Positions 18,178-27,354 of a stretch of 52,505 nucleotides of DNA are shown piece by piece. The notes below the pieces were generated by a model. The model was not told where the DNA came from. It ran no database searches and saw nothing but the letters and a program-made list of their open reading frames with translations. The stretch is taken from positions 1 through 52,505 of the forward strand of contig JBCCBV010000021.1 in the NCBI GenBank assembly GCA_039033855.1, in the 5' to 3' direction. Origin of the DNA: JBCCBV01 sp039033855 (GTDB lineage: Bacteria > Planctomycetota > Phycisphaerae > Phycisphaerales > Phycisphaeraceae). The translations under genes and the position numbers were made by a program. Within the stretch, counting starts at the first letter, position 1. Each line of letters starts with the position of its first letter.

Positions 18178-19311
18178 TCAACCGCATACGGCCAGCCCGG
18201 CCAGGGCATCGGCGAGCGCTACAAGGTCCATCCCCATCGCGCGGTTCTGTTCCAGCACAGGCGCCACCCACCGCTGGGGCAATGCGTCTGCGCCGTGCAT
18301 CGCGCCCAAAATGGCCCCGGTCACGGCGGCGGTGGTGTCGTTGTCGCGGCCGTAGTTCACGACGAACCGCATCGCCGACTCGAAGTCGCCGTCAGAAAAA
18401 AGCATCGCGCTCAAGTTCACCAGATGAATCTCGCCCGCATGGAACCCGATGTGTCGCTTCAGGCGGTCGAGCGCATCGTACGCCTGGCGGGTCTGCGCAT
18501 CGGGATCGTCTGGAGAAGCGCCCCAGGCGCCTTCCACAATCTCTCTGGCCTTGGCCACCAGGTCTGCCGCGATGCGGCCGAGCAAGCGACATTGCGCAAA
18601 CCCCTCGGGGTCGATAGCCGACTCTCCACCGATCACCCCAAGCACGTCTCCCAGCGAAGCGCCTGCTACGCAAGCCCGGGCCGTCATCGCCGCGGTGAGC
18701 GCGCTGATGTCCCGAGCAAAGCCCATGTCGAAGACGCCGAGTTCGGTCGCGTGTTGATACGCGGCTGCGGGGTCGCCGGCGTGCAGCGCCCCGAGCACCG
18801 GGCTATACATCATGCCGGCGCAGGCGAGGTCGCCGCCATAGAACAGCGCGGTCGCTCGGGCGTACCGCCCGGGATCGCCGGCGAGATAAGCCCGGGCCAC
18901 CCGCAACCATTCTTCGAGCCAATCCATTGGCAGAGATGGCGAATCGTGCGCACCCACTAGCGCTTGCGCGCGATCAGGCCCGCCGTCGTGCATCGCACGA
19001 TCGAGTTTCATCAGGTGAGCGCACCAGCCCCGGCCGGTCAGGCTTGGAGCCCGGCCCAGCGCGTCGATCAACACACGCTTCCAGCGGGTGTCGTCGGTCG
19101 TCGTGCCCGAAGGTGCGTCCGCCAGCCAAATGCCTTCCGCTTCGGCAGGACGATCGGACGCGCGCATCTCGACTTCACCGCGAAAGACCTTCGCGATCTC
19201 CGCGCGATCCCAAAACTCGACCGGGGCCCCGAGCGCATCGCCGATGGCCGACCCGATCAGCATGCCGCGGACACGATCGCGCAGCGTGTATTGCGAAGTC
19301 GTGTTCGTCAC
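18178..19311 (-). CDS. ADP-ribosylglycohydrolase family protein
   Basis: A 377-residue cytosolic protein of the DraG/ARH family, which removes ADP-ribose from proteins or small molecules using two magnesium ions. Metal-binding landmarks are GSAIGDALGAPVE (D25), TTDDT (D73, D74) and the late GRDNDTTAAVTGAILGA. The start is a GTG at 19311 whose last two bases are shared with the stop codon of the upstream epimerase gene (GTGA overlap), which argues for coupled translation. The frame is open far upstream, but that extension lies inside the epimerase gene and is not real. No matching ADP-ribosyltransferase lies in the window. Confidence 0.87.
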   Translation of the reverse strand: MTNTTSQYTLRDRVRGMLIGSAIGDALGAPVEFWDRAEIAKVFRGEVEMRASDRPAEAEGIWLADAPSGTTTDDTRWKRVLIDALGRAPSLTGRGWCAHLMKLDRAMHDGGPDRAQALVGAHDSPSLPMDWLEEWLRVARAYLAGDPGRYARATALFYGGDLACAGMMYSPVLGALHAGDPAAAYQHATELGVFDMGFARDISALTAAMTARACVAGASLGDVLGVIGGESAIDPEGFAQCRLLGRIAADLVAKAREIVEGAWGASPDDPDAQTRQAYDALDRLKRHIGFHAGEIHLVNLSAMLFSDGDFESAMRFVVNYGRDNDTTAAVTGAILGAMHGADALPQRWVAPVLEQNRAMGMDLVALADALAGLAVCG

Positions 19312-20237
19312 GTCCGCCTCCGGGCGTAAATATCTGCGAGCGCCGGTCCAAGCTCGGGGAACTCGAACGCAAAGCCCTCTTCTTTCAGACGCTTCGACAC
19401 GCAGTACCGGCCGTAGAGCGCGACCTCCGGGTCGGTCCGCAGCACCCATGCCGCCCCCAACCGCACCAGGAAGCTCGGCGCAAGCAGCCCGATCGGCATG
19501 CCCACGGCGTGACGCAGCGCTCTCATGAACGCACGGCTGGAAGCCAGGTTCGGTGCCGTAGCGATATAAACCCCGTGCATCGACTCGTCTTCGATACCGC
19601 GCAATAACAAGCGATTCATATCGATCGAGTGGACCCAGCTCATGCCTTGCTTGCCGCAGCCCACCGGGCCGCCAAGCCCGAGCCGGGCCAACGGCCCCAA
19701 CCGCCCGAGCGCGCCGCCACCCGCGCCGATCACAAAGCCGGAGCGCAACACCACGCCGCGTGCAGACTCCGGCTTGGCTTGGTCGAACGCCCGCTCCCAC
19801 GCCCGGCCGACCGTCGGGGCCAAGCCGTATCCCAGCGCGCCGTCTTCGTCGCACACCGCCGAGGGCGGGTCGCCGTAGATGTGCGCCGTCGACATCTGCA
19901 CCCAAGCCTTAGGGGGAGACGCCACCCGCCGACACGCGTCACCCAGCGCAAGCGTGGACTCGACACGCGAGCGCAAAATCTCGTCGCAGTGCTCTGGCGT
20001 CTTGATGCAGTCCACCGTCCTGCCCGCGAGGTTCACCACCGCGTCGGCGCCATCGAGCGCATGCAGCCACTCGCCGCAGGTACGCCCGTCCCAAGCGATG
20101 TGCCGCCATGGGCCGTCGGTACTCGGGACGCTGCGCGACAACACGACCACTTGGTACTCACGCTCGACCAGAAAGCGCGCAAGAGACCGCCCAAGGAAGC
20201 CCGAACCGCCAGCGATCACAACACGCTTTTTGCCCAT
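19308..20237 (-). CDS. TIGR01777-family NAD-dependent epimerase/dehydratase (YfcH/SDR39U1-like)
   Basis: A 309-residue atypical short-chain dehydrogenase. The Rossmann signature GGSGFLG is at residues 10-16, NLAGRTVD follows, and the C-terminal part with PEVALYGRYCVSKRL fits the DUF1731 domain of this family. Substrate is unknown for the family. ATG at 20237 is preferred to an in-frame TTG seven codons up. It is translationally coupled by a 4-base overlap to the ADP-ribosylglycohydrolase gene, so the pair forms an operon. It is divergent from xylB. Confidence 0.85.
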   Translation of the reverse strand: MGKKRVVIAGGSGFLGRSLARFLVEREYQVVVLSRSVPSTDGPWRHIAWDGRTCGEWLHALDGADAVVNLAGRTVDCIKTPEHCDEILRSRVESTLALGDACRRVASPPKAWVQMSTAHIYGDPPSAVCDEDGALGYGLAPTVGRAWERAFDQAKPESARGVVLRSGFVIGAGGGALGRLGPLARLGLGGPVGCGKQGMSWVHSIDMNRLLLRGIEDESMHGVYIATAPNLASSRAFMRALRHAVGMPIGLLAPSFLVRLGAAWVLRTDPEVALYGRYCVSKRLKEEGFAFEFPELGPALADIYARRRT

Positions 20238-20323
20238 GCCCGACTCTAGCCGACTCAATCAGAAAGCACAGGAGTATCGTGGGCGTACGCGTTTTCACCT
20301 TCCACATCACGTAAACTCGCCGC

Positions 20324-21853
20324 ATGGCTTATCTGCTCGGCATCGACATCGGCACGTCGGGAACCAAAGCGCTGTTGTGCGACGAGGCGGGCGCCGTGCT
20401 CGGCCTGGGGTCTGCGCCGCACGACCTGAGCTCGCCCAAGCCCGGGTGGTCGGAGCAAGACCCAGAGCAGTGGTGGTCCGCGTCCGGCAAGGCGGTAAAG
20501 CAGGCCTTGAAGAAGGCCGGCGTCGCCAAGTCGGACGTGTCCGCGATCGGGCTTTCGGGGCAGATGCACGGCGCCGTGTTCCTGGACCGACAAGACCGCG
20601 TGCTGCGCCCCGCCATCTTGTGGAATGATCAGCGCACCGGCGAAGAATGCCAAGCCATCGAAGACGCCGTTGGCGGGCGACGCAAGCTGATCCCAAAAGT
20701 CGGCAATCCTGCGCTTACCGGGTTTACGGCTCCCAAGGCGCTGTGGCTGCGCACGCATGAGCCGCGTAATTACGACCGATGCCGATCGCTGCTGCTGCCC
20801 AAGGACTACCTCCGGCTGCGCATGACAGGCGAAAAGCACACCGACGTCGGCGATGCCTCGGGCACCCTGCTCTTGGACGTGCGCAAACGGGCGTGGAGCC
20901 GACCCGTCATCGAAGCGATCGAACTCGACGCCGGCTGGCTGCCCCCGGTGCTGGAATCGCATGAAATCGCTGGAAAACTGACCCCCTCGGCCGCCAAAGC
21001 CCTGGGGCTGACGCCGGGCGTCCCGGTCGCGGCCGGAAGCGGGGACCAGCCGGCGTGCGCGGTGGGGGTGGGCGTGGTGCAGCGCGGCGCGGTGTCCGCC
21101 ACCCTGGGCACCAGCGGCGTGGTGTTCGCCCACAGCGACGAGCCGGCGTTCGACCCGCACGGCCGTGTTCACACCATGTGCTCGGCGGTCGAAGGCAAGT
21201 GGTGCGTGTTCGGGTGCATGCTGTCGGCCGCCGGAAGCTTCCAGTGGTTTCGAGAATGTCTGGCCGACGCCGACGCCAAGCTCGCCAAACGACAGAAGCG
21301 CGACATCTTCGACGTGCTTGTCGAGGAGGCCGAGGCCACTTCGCCCGGTGCCGACGGCCTGGCGTTCCTGCCCCACCTGACCGGCGAGCGGTGCCCGCAC
21401 CCCGACCCGGGCGCCCGCGGCGCGTGGATCGGTCTGGCCCGGCGTCACACGCGCGGCCATCTGGTGCGCGCGTTGCTCGAAGGCGTCACCCTGACCATGG
21501 GTCAGACTTTGTCGATCTTGACCGACGACATGGACGTGCCCGCCAAGAAGGTCTTGCTGTCGGGCGGCGGCGCGCAGTCTGCGTTCTGGCGACAGCTCCA
21601 GGCCGACGTCTACGGCAAACCCTGCGCCACCGTGCAGACCGACCAGGGCCCCGCGTACGGCGCCGCGCTGCTAGCCGGCGTCGGCGCGGGGGTGTGGAAG
21701 AACGTGCCCGAGGCCTGCCGGGCCGTCGTGCGCGAGTCGCAGACCCTCAAACCCAACGCCAAACAAAGGCGTTTCTATCAGCACGTCCGCGAACGATTCA
21801 CGATGCTCTACCCGGCGTTGCGTGGCTATTTTGATGCGGTGGCGCACGGATAA
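20324..21853 (+). CDS. xylB: Xylulokinase
   Basis: A 509-residue FGGY-family sugar kinase that phosphorylates D-xylulose to xylulose-5-phosphate, the step after xylose isomerase. It shows the ATP-loop GIDIGTSGTKAL (D8), the xylulokinase-type GLSGQMHGAVF, ILWNDQRT, and catalytic base D241 in GSGDQPACAVG. Length is usual. It sits at the edge of the xylan/xylose locus, on the opposite strand from the xylanase genes. No copy of the GCAACCGGTTGC operator was found in its upstream 86 bases, so its control may differ from that of xylA. Confidence 0.93.
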   Translation: MAYLLGIDIGTSGTKALLCDEAGAVLGLGSAPHDLSSPKPGWSEQDPEQWWSASGKAVKQALKKAGVAKSDVSAIGLSGQMHGAVFLDRQDRVLRPAILWNDQRTGEECQAIEDAVGGRRKLIPKVGNPALTGFTAPKALWLRTHEPRNYDRCRSLLLPKDYLRLRMTGEKHTDVGDASGTLLLDVRKRAWSRPVIEAIELDAGWLPPVLESHEIAGKLTPSAAKALGLTPGVPVAAGSGDQPACAVGVGVVQRGAVSATLGTSGVVFAHSDEPAFDPHGRVHTMCSAVEGKWCVFGCMLSAAGSFQWFRECLADADAKLAKRQKRDIFDVLVEEAEATSPGADGLAFLPHLTGERCPHPDPGARGAWIGLARRHTRGHLVRALLEGVTLTMGQTLSILTDDMDVPAKKVLLSGGGAQSAFWRQLQADVYGKPCATVQTDQGPAYGAALLAGVGAGVWKNVPEACRAVVRESQTLKPNAKQRRFYQHVRERFTMLYPALRGYFDAVAHG

Positions 21854-21916
21854 ACCACGCACCGCCGAATCGGCAACACGTTTGAGACCTTCGCCAGTGA
21901 GCGATGCAGTGCGCTC

Positions 21917-24478
21917 CTAGCGACGGCGGCGACGGACCAGCGCTACTCCGGTGAGCGAAAGCAAAGCCAACGACGCGGGCTCGGGTACGACCGAAGGACC
22001 GCTGCTGCCGAACGCGGTGGCCAGCAAGTCGAAGTCGAGCAGGTCGACGACGCCGTCACCGTTGGCGTCGCCCGACGCCCAGCCGCCCGCTTGGCCGAAT
22101 CCGCTGGAAAGCTGGTCAAAATCGAGCAGGTCGACGACCCCGTCGAGGTTTGCGTCGGCGGCTTGCGTGCCGAGCAGAAAACCGACGAGTTGGTCCACAT
22201 CGGCTTGATCGGTTTGGCCGTCGCCGGTGAGGTCGAAAGCGGCGTTGCCGAGATTGGCGTTGAGCAGGTCGATGTCGTCGGCAGTCAGCGCGTCATTCGC
22301 GTCGAAGTCGCCGAGCAACCCGAGCGACCGCAACGTAACGCCGCCGGGTGCATAGAGCACTTCGAGCTTGAAACGGTCGGCGCTGGCCTCGGCGAACTGT
22401 CCGGTGATGGAAGGCGCCGCCAGCACCAACCACTCGGAACCCGTCGCGGGGGTGAAACCCAAAGGCGAAACGACCGAAAGCACGCCGTCGAGCAAGAGTT
22501 CGGATGCGGCCAGCGCATCGTGGTCGGCCTCGCCCAAGTCGAGGGTAAAAACGCCGTCGGCCGATTGTTCGTAGTAACCGCCTTGCAACACCAGGAAGGC
22601 GAAGCCGCCCGCGCCGCCGGGGCTGAAGTCGCCGGACGTGTTGAGTACGTCGGCCTCGATGGGCCCATCCACCGACTCGACCCAGTCGATTGCGAGCGCG
22701 GTGTCGGACGCGCCGATCGACACGCTTTGCGGAACGAACTGGGTGATGCCGTTGGCCGAAAGCGTCAACACGTGCTCCCCGTGGTACGCGCGGAGCGTGG
22801 CCTGGCCAAGGGCGTCGACGGCGGCGGTTTCGTCGGTCCACCACTGCCCATAAACAAGGTCGCGGTAGGCCTGGCCATTGGGCTTGATCGTGCCGTCGCT
22901 CTCAAACAAGGCCGCGTCGGGCCGCCAGTGGGTGTCTTCCATGAAGCCCCATTGCACAAACGCCTCGACGTCGGGGTGGGCAAAGGTGACGGTCAGAAAG
23001 TCGCTGAGGTACTGCGCCTGGAGCTGCTGGTCGGTGGACTCAAAGTCGAACTCGGTGATGTGCAGCGGCACGCCGTACGCGGCGAACCGGTCGAGGATTT
23101 GTTTGACCGCGACAGGGCCGGTCAGGCTGTCTTCGCGGAAGTGGCTCTGTAGCCCGATGCCGCCGAGCGGGGCGCCGTCGTCGATCACACGCTGGATCTG
23201 GTCGGCGTAGAACTGTTGAACCGAGGTATCGGTGCCGCCGCCCGACGCGAGGATGCTGAAGTCGTTGAGGAACAACGGCACGCCCGGGTTAGCCGCGGCG
23301 CCCTGCTGGAACCAGCTTGCCACTTCGGCTTCGCCCAGGATGTCGATGAGGGTGCGGTTGGAACGCGTTTCGTTGACCATGTCCCACCAGTCGATCTGGC
23401 CGGCGGTAGCTTGCGAGATGTCCTGGATGTGGTCGCCAATCAGCGTGCGCAGCTCGCCGCGGATCACCTCTTGCTGGGCGGGGTTGCTGGTGGCGTTGAA
23501 CTGATCGACTTTGGCCCGCACCGCGCTGGGCAGGTTGTCGTAGCCCGGCCAAACCTGCACGTGGCCGCGGATGGTCAGCCCTTCGGATTCCAGATAGTTC
23601 AGCGCCGCGGCAGTGGTGCTCTGGTCGAAGTCAGGACCCCACTCGCCTTCCCACGGCGGCCACTTCAGCGAGTTTTCGAGCGTGGCGGAGTTGAAGTTGT
23701 CGGTCAGGACTTGCTTGTAAACGTCGTCGGCCGGGTTGTTGTCGTCGAGCCGGCGCGACGCGACGGCCGTGCCGAAGGTGAACGCATGCTCGGTCATGTC
23801 GAGGTCGGCCTGAAGTCCCGCCGGGGCGCCGTGGACGGTGAGATTCAGGTCGGATCGCCGGTTCTGGTCGATGTCGATCGCCGCTTGCGCACGCCACGCC
23901 GCGGTGGGCTCGGCGCCGGGATACGCCGGCGGCGGGGGCGCCGTGTTCGATACCGCCACGTTGTCGATGCTGAGCTCAAAGGGCCCGTCCGAACCAAACT
24001 GCCCGAGCACCTGCCATTGGGTGATGTTCGACAGATCGAGGTTCTGGAAATCGTTGATGCCGGCGGCCGGGTTGGCCAAGGTGGTCGACGACGTCAACGT
24101 CGCCGGCTGGCCGGGCGTCAAAAAGCCGGTATCAAAATCCCACTTGCCGGTGTTGTTCTGGTTGTCGAACAGCTCGATGGTGAACAGGTCGACGTTGTTG
24201 GCCGGCAGTTCGGTCACATCGACCACGACCCGGCCGTTGGCGAAGGCCGAAAGGTCGAAGCTCTGTACCAGTCCGCCGCCGCCCCAGCCGTTGACGTTGT
24301 CGCGCAGCTCGACGGCCGTGGGCGTCACCGTCTGGACGAAGTCGTCGAAAACGTACTGGAAACCGGTGCCGTTGAAATCCGACAACGTCAGGTCATTCGC
24401 CGAGGCCGGCGCAGGCAAGGCCCATGCCGAAGCAACGGCCAGGCCCGCAGACAACAGAGACCGGTTCGTGTGCTTCAT
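21917..24478 (-). CDS. Secreted GH10 endo-1,4-beta-xylanase with dockerin-like repeats and PEP-CTERM tail
   Basis: An 853-residue xylanase. Signal peptide residues 1-28. Residues 29-178 resemble a carbohydrate-binding beta-sandwich, followed by a proline linker (APPPPAYPG). The GH10 domain covers about 220-545, with acid/base E370 in WWDMVNE and nucleophile E476 in HITEFDFE. A further beta-rich domain, a degenerate EF-hand-like pair, and two dockerin-like repeats (DANLDGVVDLLDFDQL, DANGDGVVDLLDFDLL) precede the tail VVPEPASLALLSL with RRRRR. Its ATG overlaps the stop of the preceding GH10 gene by ATGA, so the two xylanases are translationally coupled. Backbone xylan cleavage at the cell surface is expected. 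Confidence 0.92.
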   Translation of the reverse strand: MKHTNRSLLSAGLAVASAWALPAPASANDLTLSDFNGTGFQYVFDDFVQTVTPTAVELRDNVNGWGGGGLVQSFDLSAFANGRVVVDVTELPANNVDLFTIELFDNQNNTGKWDFDTGFLTPGQPATLTSSTTLANPAAGINDFQNLDLSNITQWQVLGQFGSDGPFELSIDNVAVSNTAPPPPAYPGAEPTAAWRAQAAIDIDQNRRSDLNLTVHGAPAGLQADLDMTEHAFTFGTAVASRRLDDNNPADDVYKQVLTDNFNSATLENSLKWPPWEGEWGPDFDQSTTAAALNYLESEGLTIRGHVQVWPGYDNLPSAVRAKVDQFNATSNPAQQEVIRGELRTLIGDHIQDISQATAGQIDWWDMVNETRSNRTLIDILGEAEVASWFQQGAAANPGVPLFLNDFSILASGGGTDTSVQQFYADQIQRVIDDGAPLGGIGLQSHFREDSLTGPVAVKQILDRFAAYGVPLHITEFDFESTDQQLQAQYLSDFLTVTFAHPDVEAFVQWGFMEDTHWRPDAALFESDGTIKPNGQAYRDLVYGQWWTDETAAVDALGQATLRAYHGEHVLTLSANGITQFVPQSVSIGASDTALAIDWVESVDGPIEADVLNTSGDFSPGGAGGFAFLVLQGGYYEQSADGVFTLDLGEADHDALAASELLLDGVLSVVSPLGFTPATGSEWLVLAAPSITGQFAEASADRFKLEVLYAPGGVTLRSLGLLGDFDANDALTADDIDLLNANLGNAAFDLTGDGQTDQADVDQLVGFLLGTQAADANLDGVVDLLDFDQLSSGFGQAGGWASGDANGDGVVDLLDFDLLATAFGSSGPSVVPEPASLALLSLTGVALVRRRRR

Positions 24479-26364
24479 GGCAGGGTCAATTCCAAAGTCG
24501 AGGGGTCGCTACCGATGGCGATCGTCGCGGTTTGCGTGTCCCCATTGTGACGCACAACCACGCGGTAGTCGCCTTTAAATCCGCGGAAGGCGGCCGATCC
24601 GTCGTCGCCGGCGGCGACGGTTTCTTCGGTCTTCCATTGGCCGTACACCAAGTCGCGCCAAGCCTGCCCCTGCGGGCGGATCGACCAATCGGCCCGGTAC
24701 AAGGCGGCGCGGGCACGCCAATGGCGGTTCTCCCAAAAACCCCAGATCAGCACGCCGTCGACCGAGGGGTGGCTGAACATCGCGGTCAGGAAGTCGCGCA
24801 TGTAGTCGGCCTGCAACTGCTCATCACGGATGTCGATGTCGAACTCGGTGACACGGATCGGCAAGCCGAACGCGGAGAAGCGGTCGAGTATTTCCCACAG
24901 CCGTTCGGGCGCCGTCAGGTTCGAGCCAAAGTGGCCTTGCATGCCGATGCCCGTCATGGGCGCGCCTTGGTCGATCAGGCCTTGCAGGAGCTCGTAGTAG
25001 CGGTTCTGGTGGCCGGTGTCGCGCGCGCCGCCGCTCAGGATCGCGTAGTCGTTGAGGAAGAGCCCGGCATCGGGGTCGGCTTTGCGGGCCAGCTTGAACC
25101 ACTCGGTCATCTCCTCGTACCCGAGCACCTCCATCAGGTCGGTGTTGGCGACGGTCTCATTGATGACGTCCCAATCGGTCAGCCGACCGCGATAGCGCGT
25201 GGCCGTGTCGGTTACCCGCGCGTTGACCGCGGCCCGCAGCCGTTCGGGGTTCGACGCCAAGGCCTCGATGTGTTCGGGGATATAGATCCACGACGGCCAA
25301 ACCAATACGTGGCCGCGCCCCGGGATGCCGTTGGCTTCCAGCCAGTCCAGCGCGGCGTCGATTTGTTCGGGCGTGCCGATGTTGTGGTTGTTCCACTTCA
25401 TGGCGTTCTCAAACACGAAGTAGTTGAAGTTGTTCTTGAGCACTTCGCGGTACCGCTGGTCGTCGGCCGACTGCCCGACCAGCCCCCCCACCGCCACGGC
25501 CGTGCCGAACGGGAACGCGTGGCGGGTCAACTCGACGGAGACCTGGGCCCCGGGCATGGGGTTGCCTTGCGCGTCGCGCACGGTCACGACAAGGTCGCCT
25601 TTACGCAGCTTTTCAATCCGCTCGGCCGCCGCTTGCCGCCAAGGGGCGTCCAGGGCTCGGCCTTCGTAAGACAAGTCGACCGAAGGCAGGTCGTCCACTT
25701 CGAGCGCTTTGCCGTAGTTCCAGAGCGAGGCCCCTGCGACCTCGACCCGCTGCCTGCCGAAGCCGAGTTGCAGAACCAGCTGCGCCTCGCCGGGCGCAAA
25801 GTCGTCGTGCGCCTCAAACGCCACGTCGAACCGTTTCCATTCCCGGCCGGTGGTCAACTCGATCAGCACCGACTTGTCGTAGTTGGTGGTGGCGCGCTCG
25901 AAGGCCAGCTGGGTATACGCCTGGCCGGTCATCGAGTCGTCGCAGCGCATCCAGAACCGGGCGAGCAGGCGGTCGCCCTCGCGCACCGTCCCGGCGGTCG
26001 GCCCGCGCAGCTGCAGGTCCCACGTCGCGGTCGGGGGTTCGGCCAGCTTGCCGATGCGGAACGCGGATCGGCCGGCCGCGGGCGTCAGGCCTTGCGGAGC
26101 AAACCGTTCCACATCCACGCCCGGGGACAGGTCGCCATCGACCTGCCAGGGACCGTCGGTCGCCCAGGTCAAGACTGGGCGTGGGCTCACGCCTTCGAAC
26201 ACCAGCGACTCGCCGGGCTCCGCGGCCATCGCAGGGTTGAACCCACCGCTTGCGGAGACAAGCACTCCAGCGAGAAGAATCAGGAATCGATGCACGCCGG
26301 GCTCCGGACGAGGAAGAGGTTGAGCAAGAAGATGTGGAGAAGCGAGTCGTACCGCCAGCGTCAT
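24475..26364 (-). CDS. Secreted GH10 endo-1,4-beta-xylanase
   Basis: A 629-residue GH10 enzyme numbered from the ATG at 26364. An alternative start is the GTG at 26295 with GGAG ahead, which would give a shorter N-region before the hydrophobic stretch HRFLILLAGVLVSASGG. Residues 50-230 form a carbohydrate-binding-like beta domain. GH10 covers about 250-590, with acid/base E403 in DWDVINE and nucleophile E507 in RVTEFDID. It lacks dockerin-like repeats and the PEP-CTERM tail, unlike its coupled partner, so one xylanase may be soluble or periplasmic and the other surface-sorted. It begins 9 bases after the pseudopilin stop and overlaps the next gene by 4 bases. Confidence 0.9.
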   Translation of the reverse strand: MTLAVRLASPHLLAQPLPRPEPGVHRFLILLAGVLVSASGGFNPAMAAEPGESLVFEGVSPRPVLTWATDGPWQVDGDLSPGVDVERFAPQGLTPAAGRSAFRIGKLAEPPTATWDLQLRGPTAGTVREGDRLLARFWMRCDDSMTGQAYTQLAFERATTNYDKSVLIELTTGREWKRFDVAFEAHDDFAPGEAQLVLQLGFGRQRVEVAGASLWNYGKALEVDDLPSVDLSYEGRALDAPWRQAAAERIEKLRKGDLVVTVRDAQGNPMPGAQVSVELTRHAFPFGTAVAVGGLVGQSADDQRYREVLKNNFNYFVFENAMKWNNHNIGTPEQIDAALDWLEANGIPGRGHVLVWPSWIYIPEHIEALASNPERLRAAVNARVTDTATRYRGRLTDWDVINETVANTDLMEVLGYEEMTEWFKLARKADPDAGLFLNDYAILSGGARDTGHQNRYYELLQGLIDQGAPMTGIGMQGHFGSNLTAPERLWEILDRFSAFGLPIRVTEFDIDIRDEQLQADYMRDFLTAMFSHPSVDGVLIWGFWENRHWRARAALYRADWSIRPQGQAWRDLVYGQWKTEETVAAGDDGSAAFRGFKGDYRVVVRHNGDTQTATIAIGSDPSTLELTLP

Positions 26365-26373
26365 CAAGCCGGC

Positions 26374-27234
26374 TTAAAAATCGACGTAGACGTTGTCGGA
26401 TTCGATGTCGTGGTTCGTCGCGTCGTTGTAGATGAACGATTCGACGTGGCCGTCGAGGAATAGGAAGTTGGCGGTGTCGCCGCTGTGGCGGAAACGGATC
26501 TGATTGGTGTTGCTCGAATCATCGAGATTCGAGCCCACGTCTATCTTTCGGTCGTAGTCGGCGCCTTGCACGCCGGCCGCGAAATACGGCGAGGTGATGT
26601 CGATCTGTCGGTTGTCGAGCTCACGCAAGACCGCGGCCCCGTTGAACCCGTCGTTGGGGTTCTGCGTGACGTCGGCGATCGAAAAGAGTTCGGACACGCT
26701 GCGGATCTCATCGACACGCATCTGCTGCAGCTGGCGGGGGATCCCGGTTTGGTTGAAGTAGAGAAAGTCGTTGGTGTCGGGGCGGGGCAGCAGCCTTGGA
26801 TGCGAGGCGTACTGGCGGATGCGGTTCTCGGCGCCGCCGAAGCCGGGCTCTTGCGGGATGCCCGATGGGCATGCGAAAAACTCGGCCAGGCCTTCGTCGC
26901 CCGTGCCGGCCAAGCCCTCTTCGCGCCAGGTTTTGGGGGTGCCCGGCGAGATGATGTTGAGCATCTTCATGGCCCAATCGGAGTTATCGCCGTCGGCCGC
27001 GCCGCCCGTGGTGCCGTCGGCGCCAAAGTCGAGGCCCAAAGGCAGATACGAGTCGTAATCGCCCTGATAAACCTGCATCGTGGTTCCGATTTGCCGTAGC
27101 GTCGATTTGCAATCGACCGACCGGGCCGATTCCCGCGCCGCGCTCAACGCAGGCAGCAGGATGCCGATCAGCAGCGCAATGATGGCGATGACAACCAGAA
27201 GCTCGATGAGCGTAAAGGCGTGGCGTCGGGGCAT
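26374..27234 (-). CDS. DUF1559-type prepilin-like (type II pseudopilin) protein
   Basis: A 286-residue protein with a classical prepilin leader: RRHAFTLIELLVVIAIIALL, cleaved before F, with Glu at +5. The C-terminus has the planctomycete H-x(9)-DG type motif, here HSGDTANFLFLDG with one extra residue between H and DG. This type is very common in Planctomycetota and its role is poorly known; secretion pseudopilin or surface fibre component is usually proposed. AAAGGAAACGTC precedes the ATG. It is the first gene of a three-gene operon with two GH10 xylanases (9-base gap), which suggests a part in xylanase export or surface display. Confidence 0.9.
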   Translation of the reverse strand: MPRRHAFTLIELLVVIAIIALLIGILLPALSAARESARSVDCKSTLRQIGTTMQVYQGDYDSYLPLGLDFGADGTTGGAADGDNSDWAMKMLNIISPGTPKTWREEGLAGTGDEGLAEFFACPSGIPQEPGFGGAENRIRQYASHPRLLPRPDTNDFLYFNQTGIPRQLQQMRVDEIRSVSELFSIADVTQNPNDGFNGAAVLRELDNRQIDITSPYFAAGVQGADYDRKIDVGSNLDDSSNTNQIRFRHSGDTANFLFLDGHVESFIYNDATNHDIESDNVYVDF

Positions 27235-27307
27235 GACGTTTCCTTTCGCGAAGTGTGATTCGGCGTAAAGCGGATTGCGGAACGGCGTGCGACGCGCAAC
27301 GGCCGTG

Positions 27308-27340
27308 AAAATCCCGGGCCCGCCTCTCAGCGAGCCCGGG
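27308..27340 (-). terminator. Intrinsic terminator
   Basis: Perfect 7-bp arms GCCCGGG/CCCGGGC (27334-27340 and 27313-27319) with a 14-base loop, followed on the minus strand by ATTTTC. It lies 15 bases past the stop of the 27355-28791 gene, so it separates that gene from the pseudopilin-xylanase operon, at least partly. Confidence 0.65.
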
Positions 27341-27354
27341 CGGAGGTTTGCCGG

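Noticed and set aside
21864..21874. Hairpin between xylB and the GH10 gene as a terminator
   Set aside because: GCCGA and TCGGC leave a one-base loop, which cannot form a stable hairpin, and no T-run follows.
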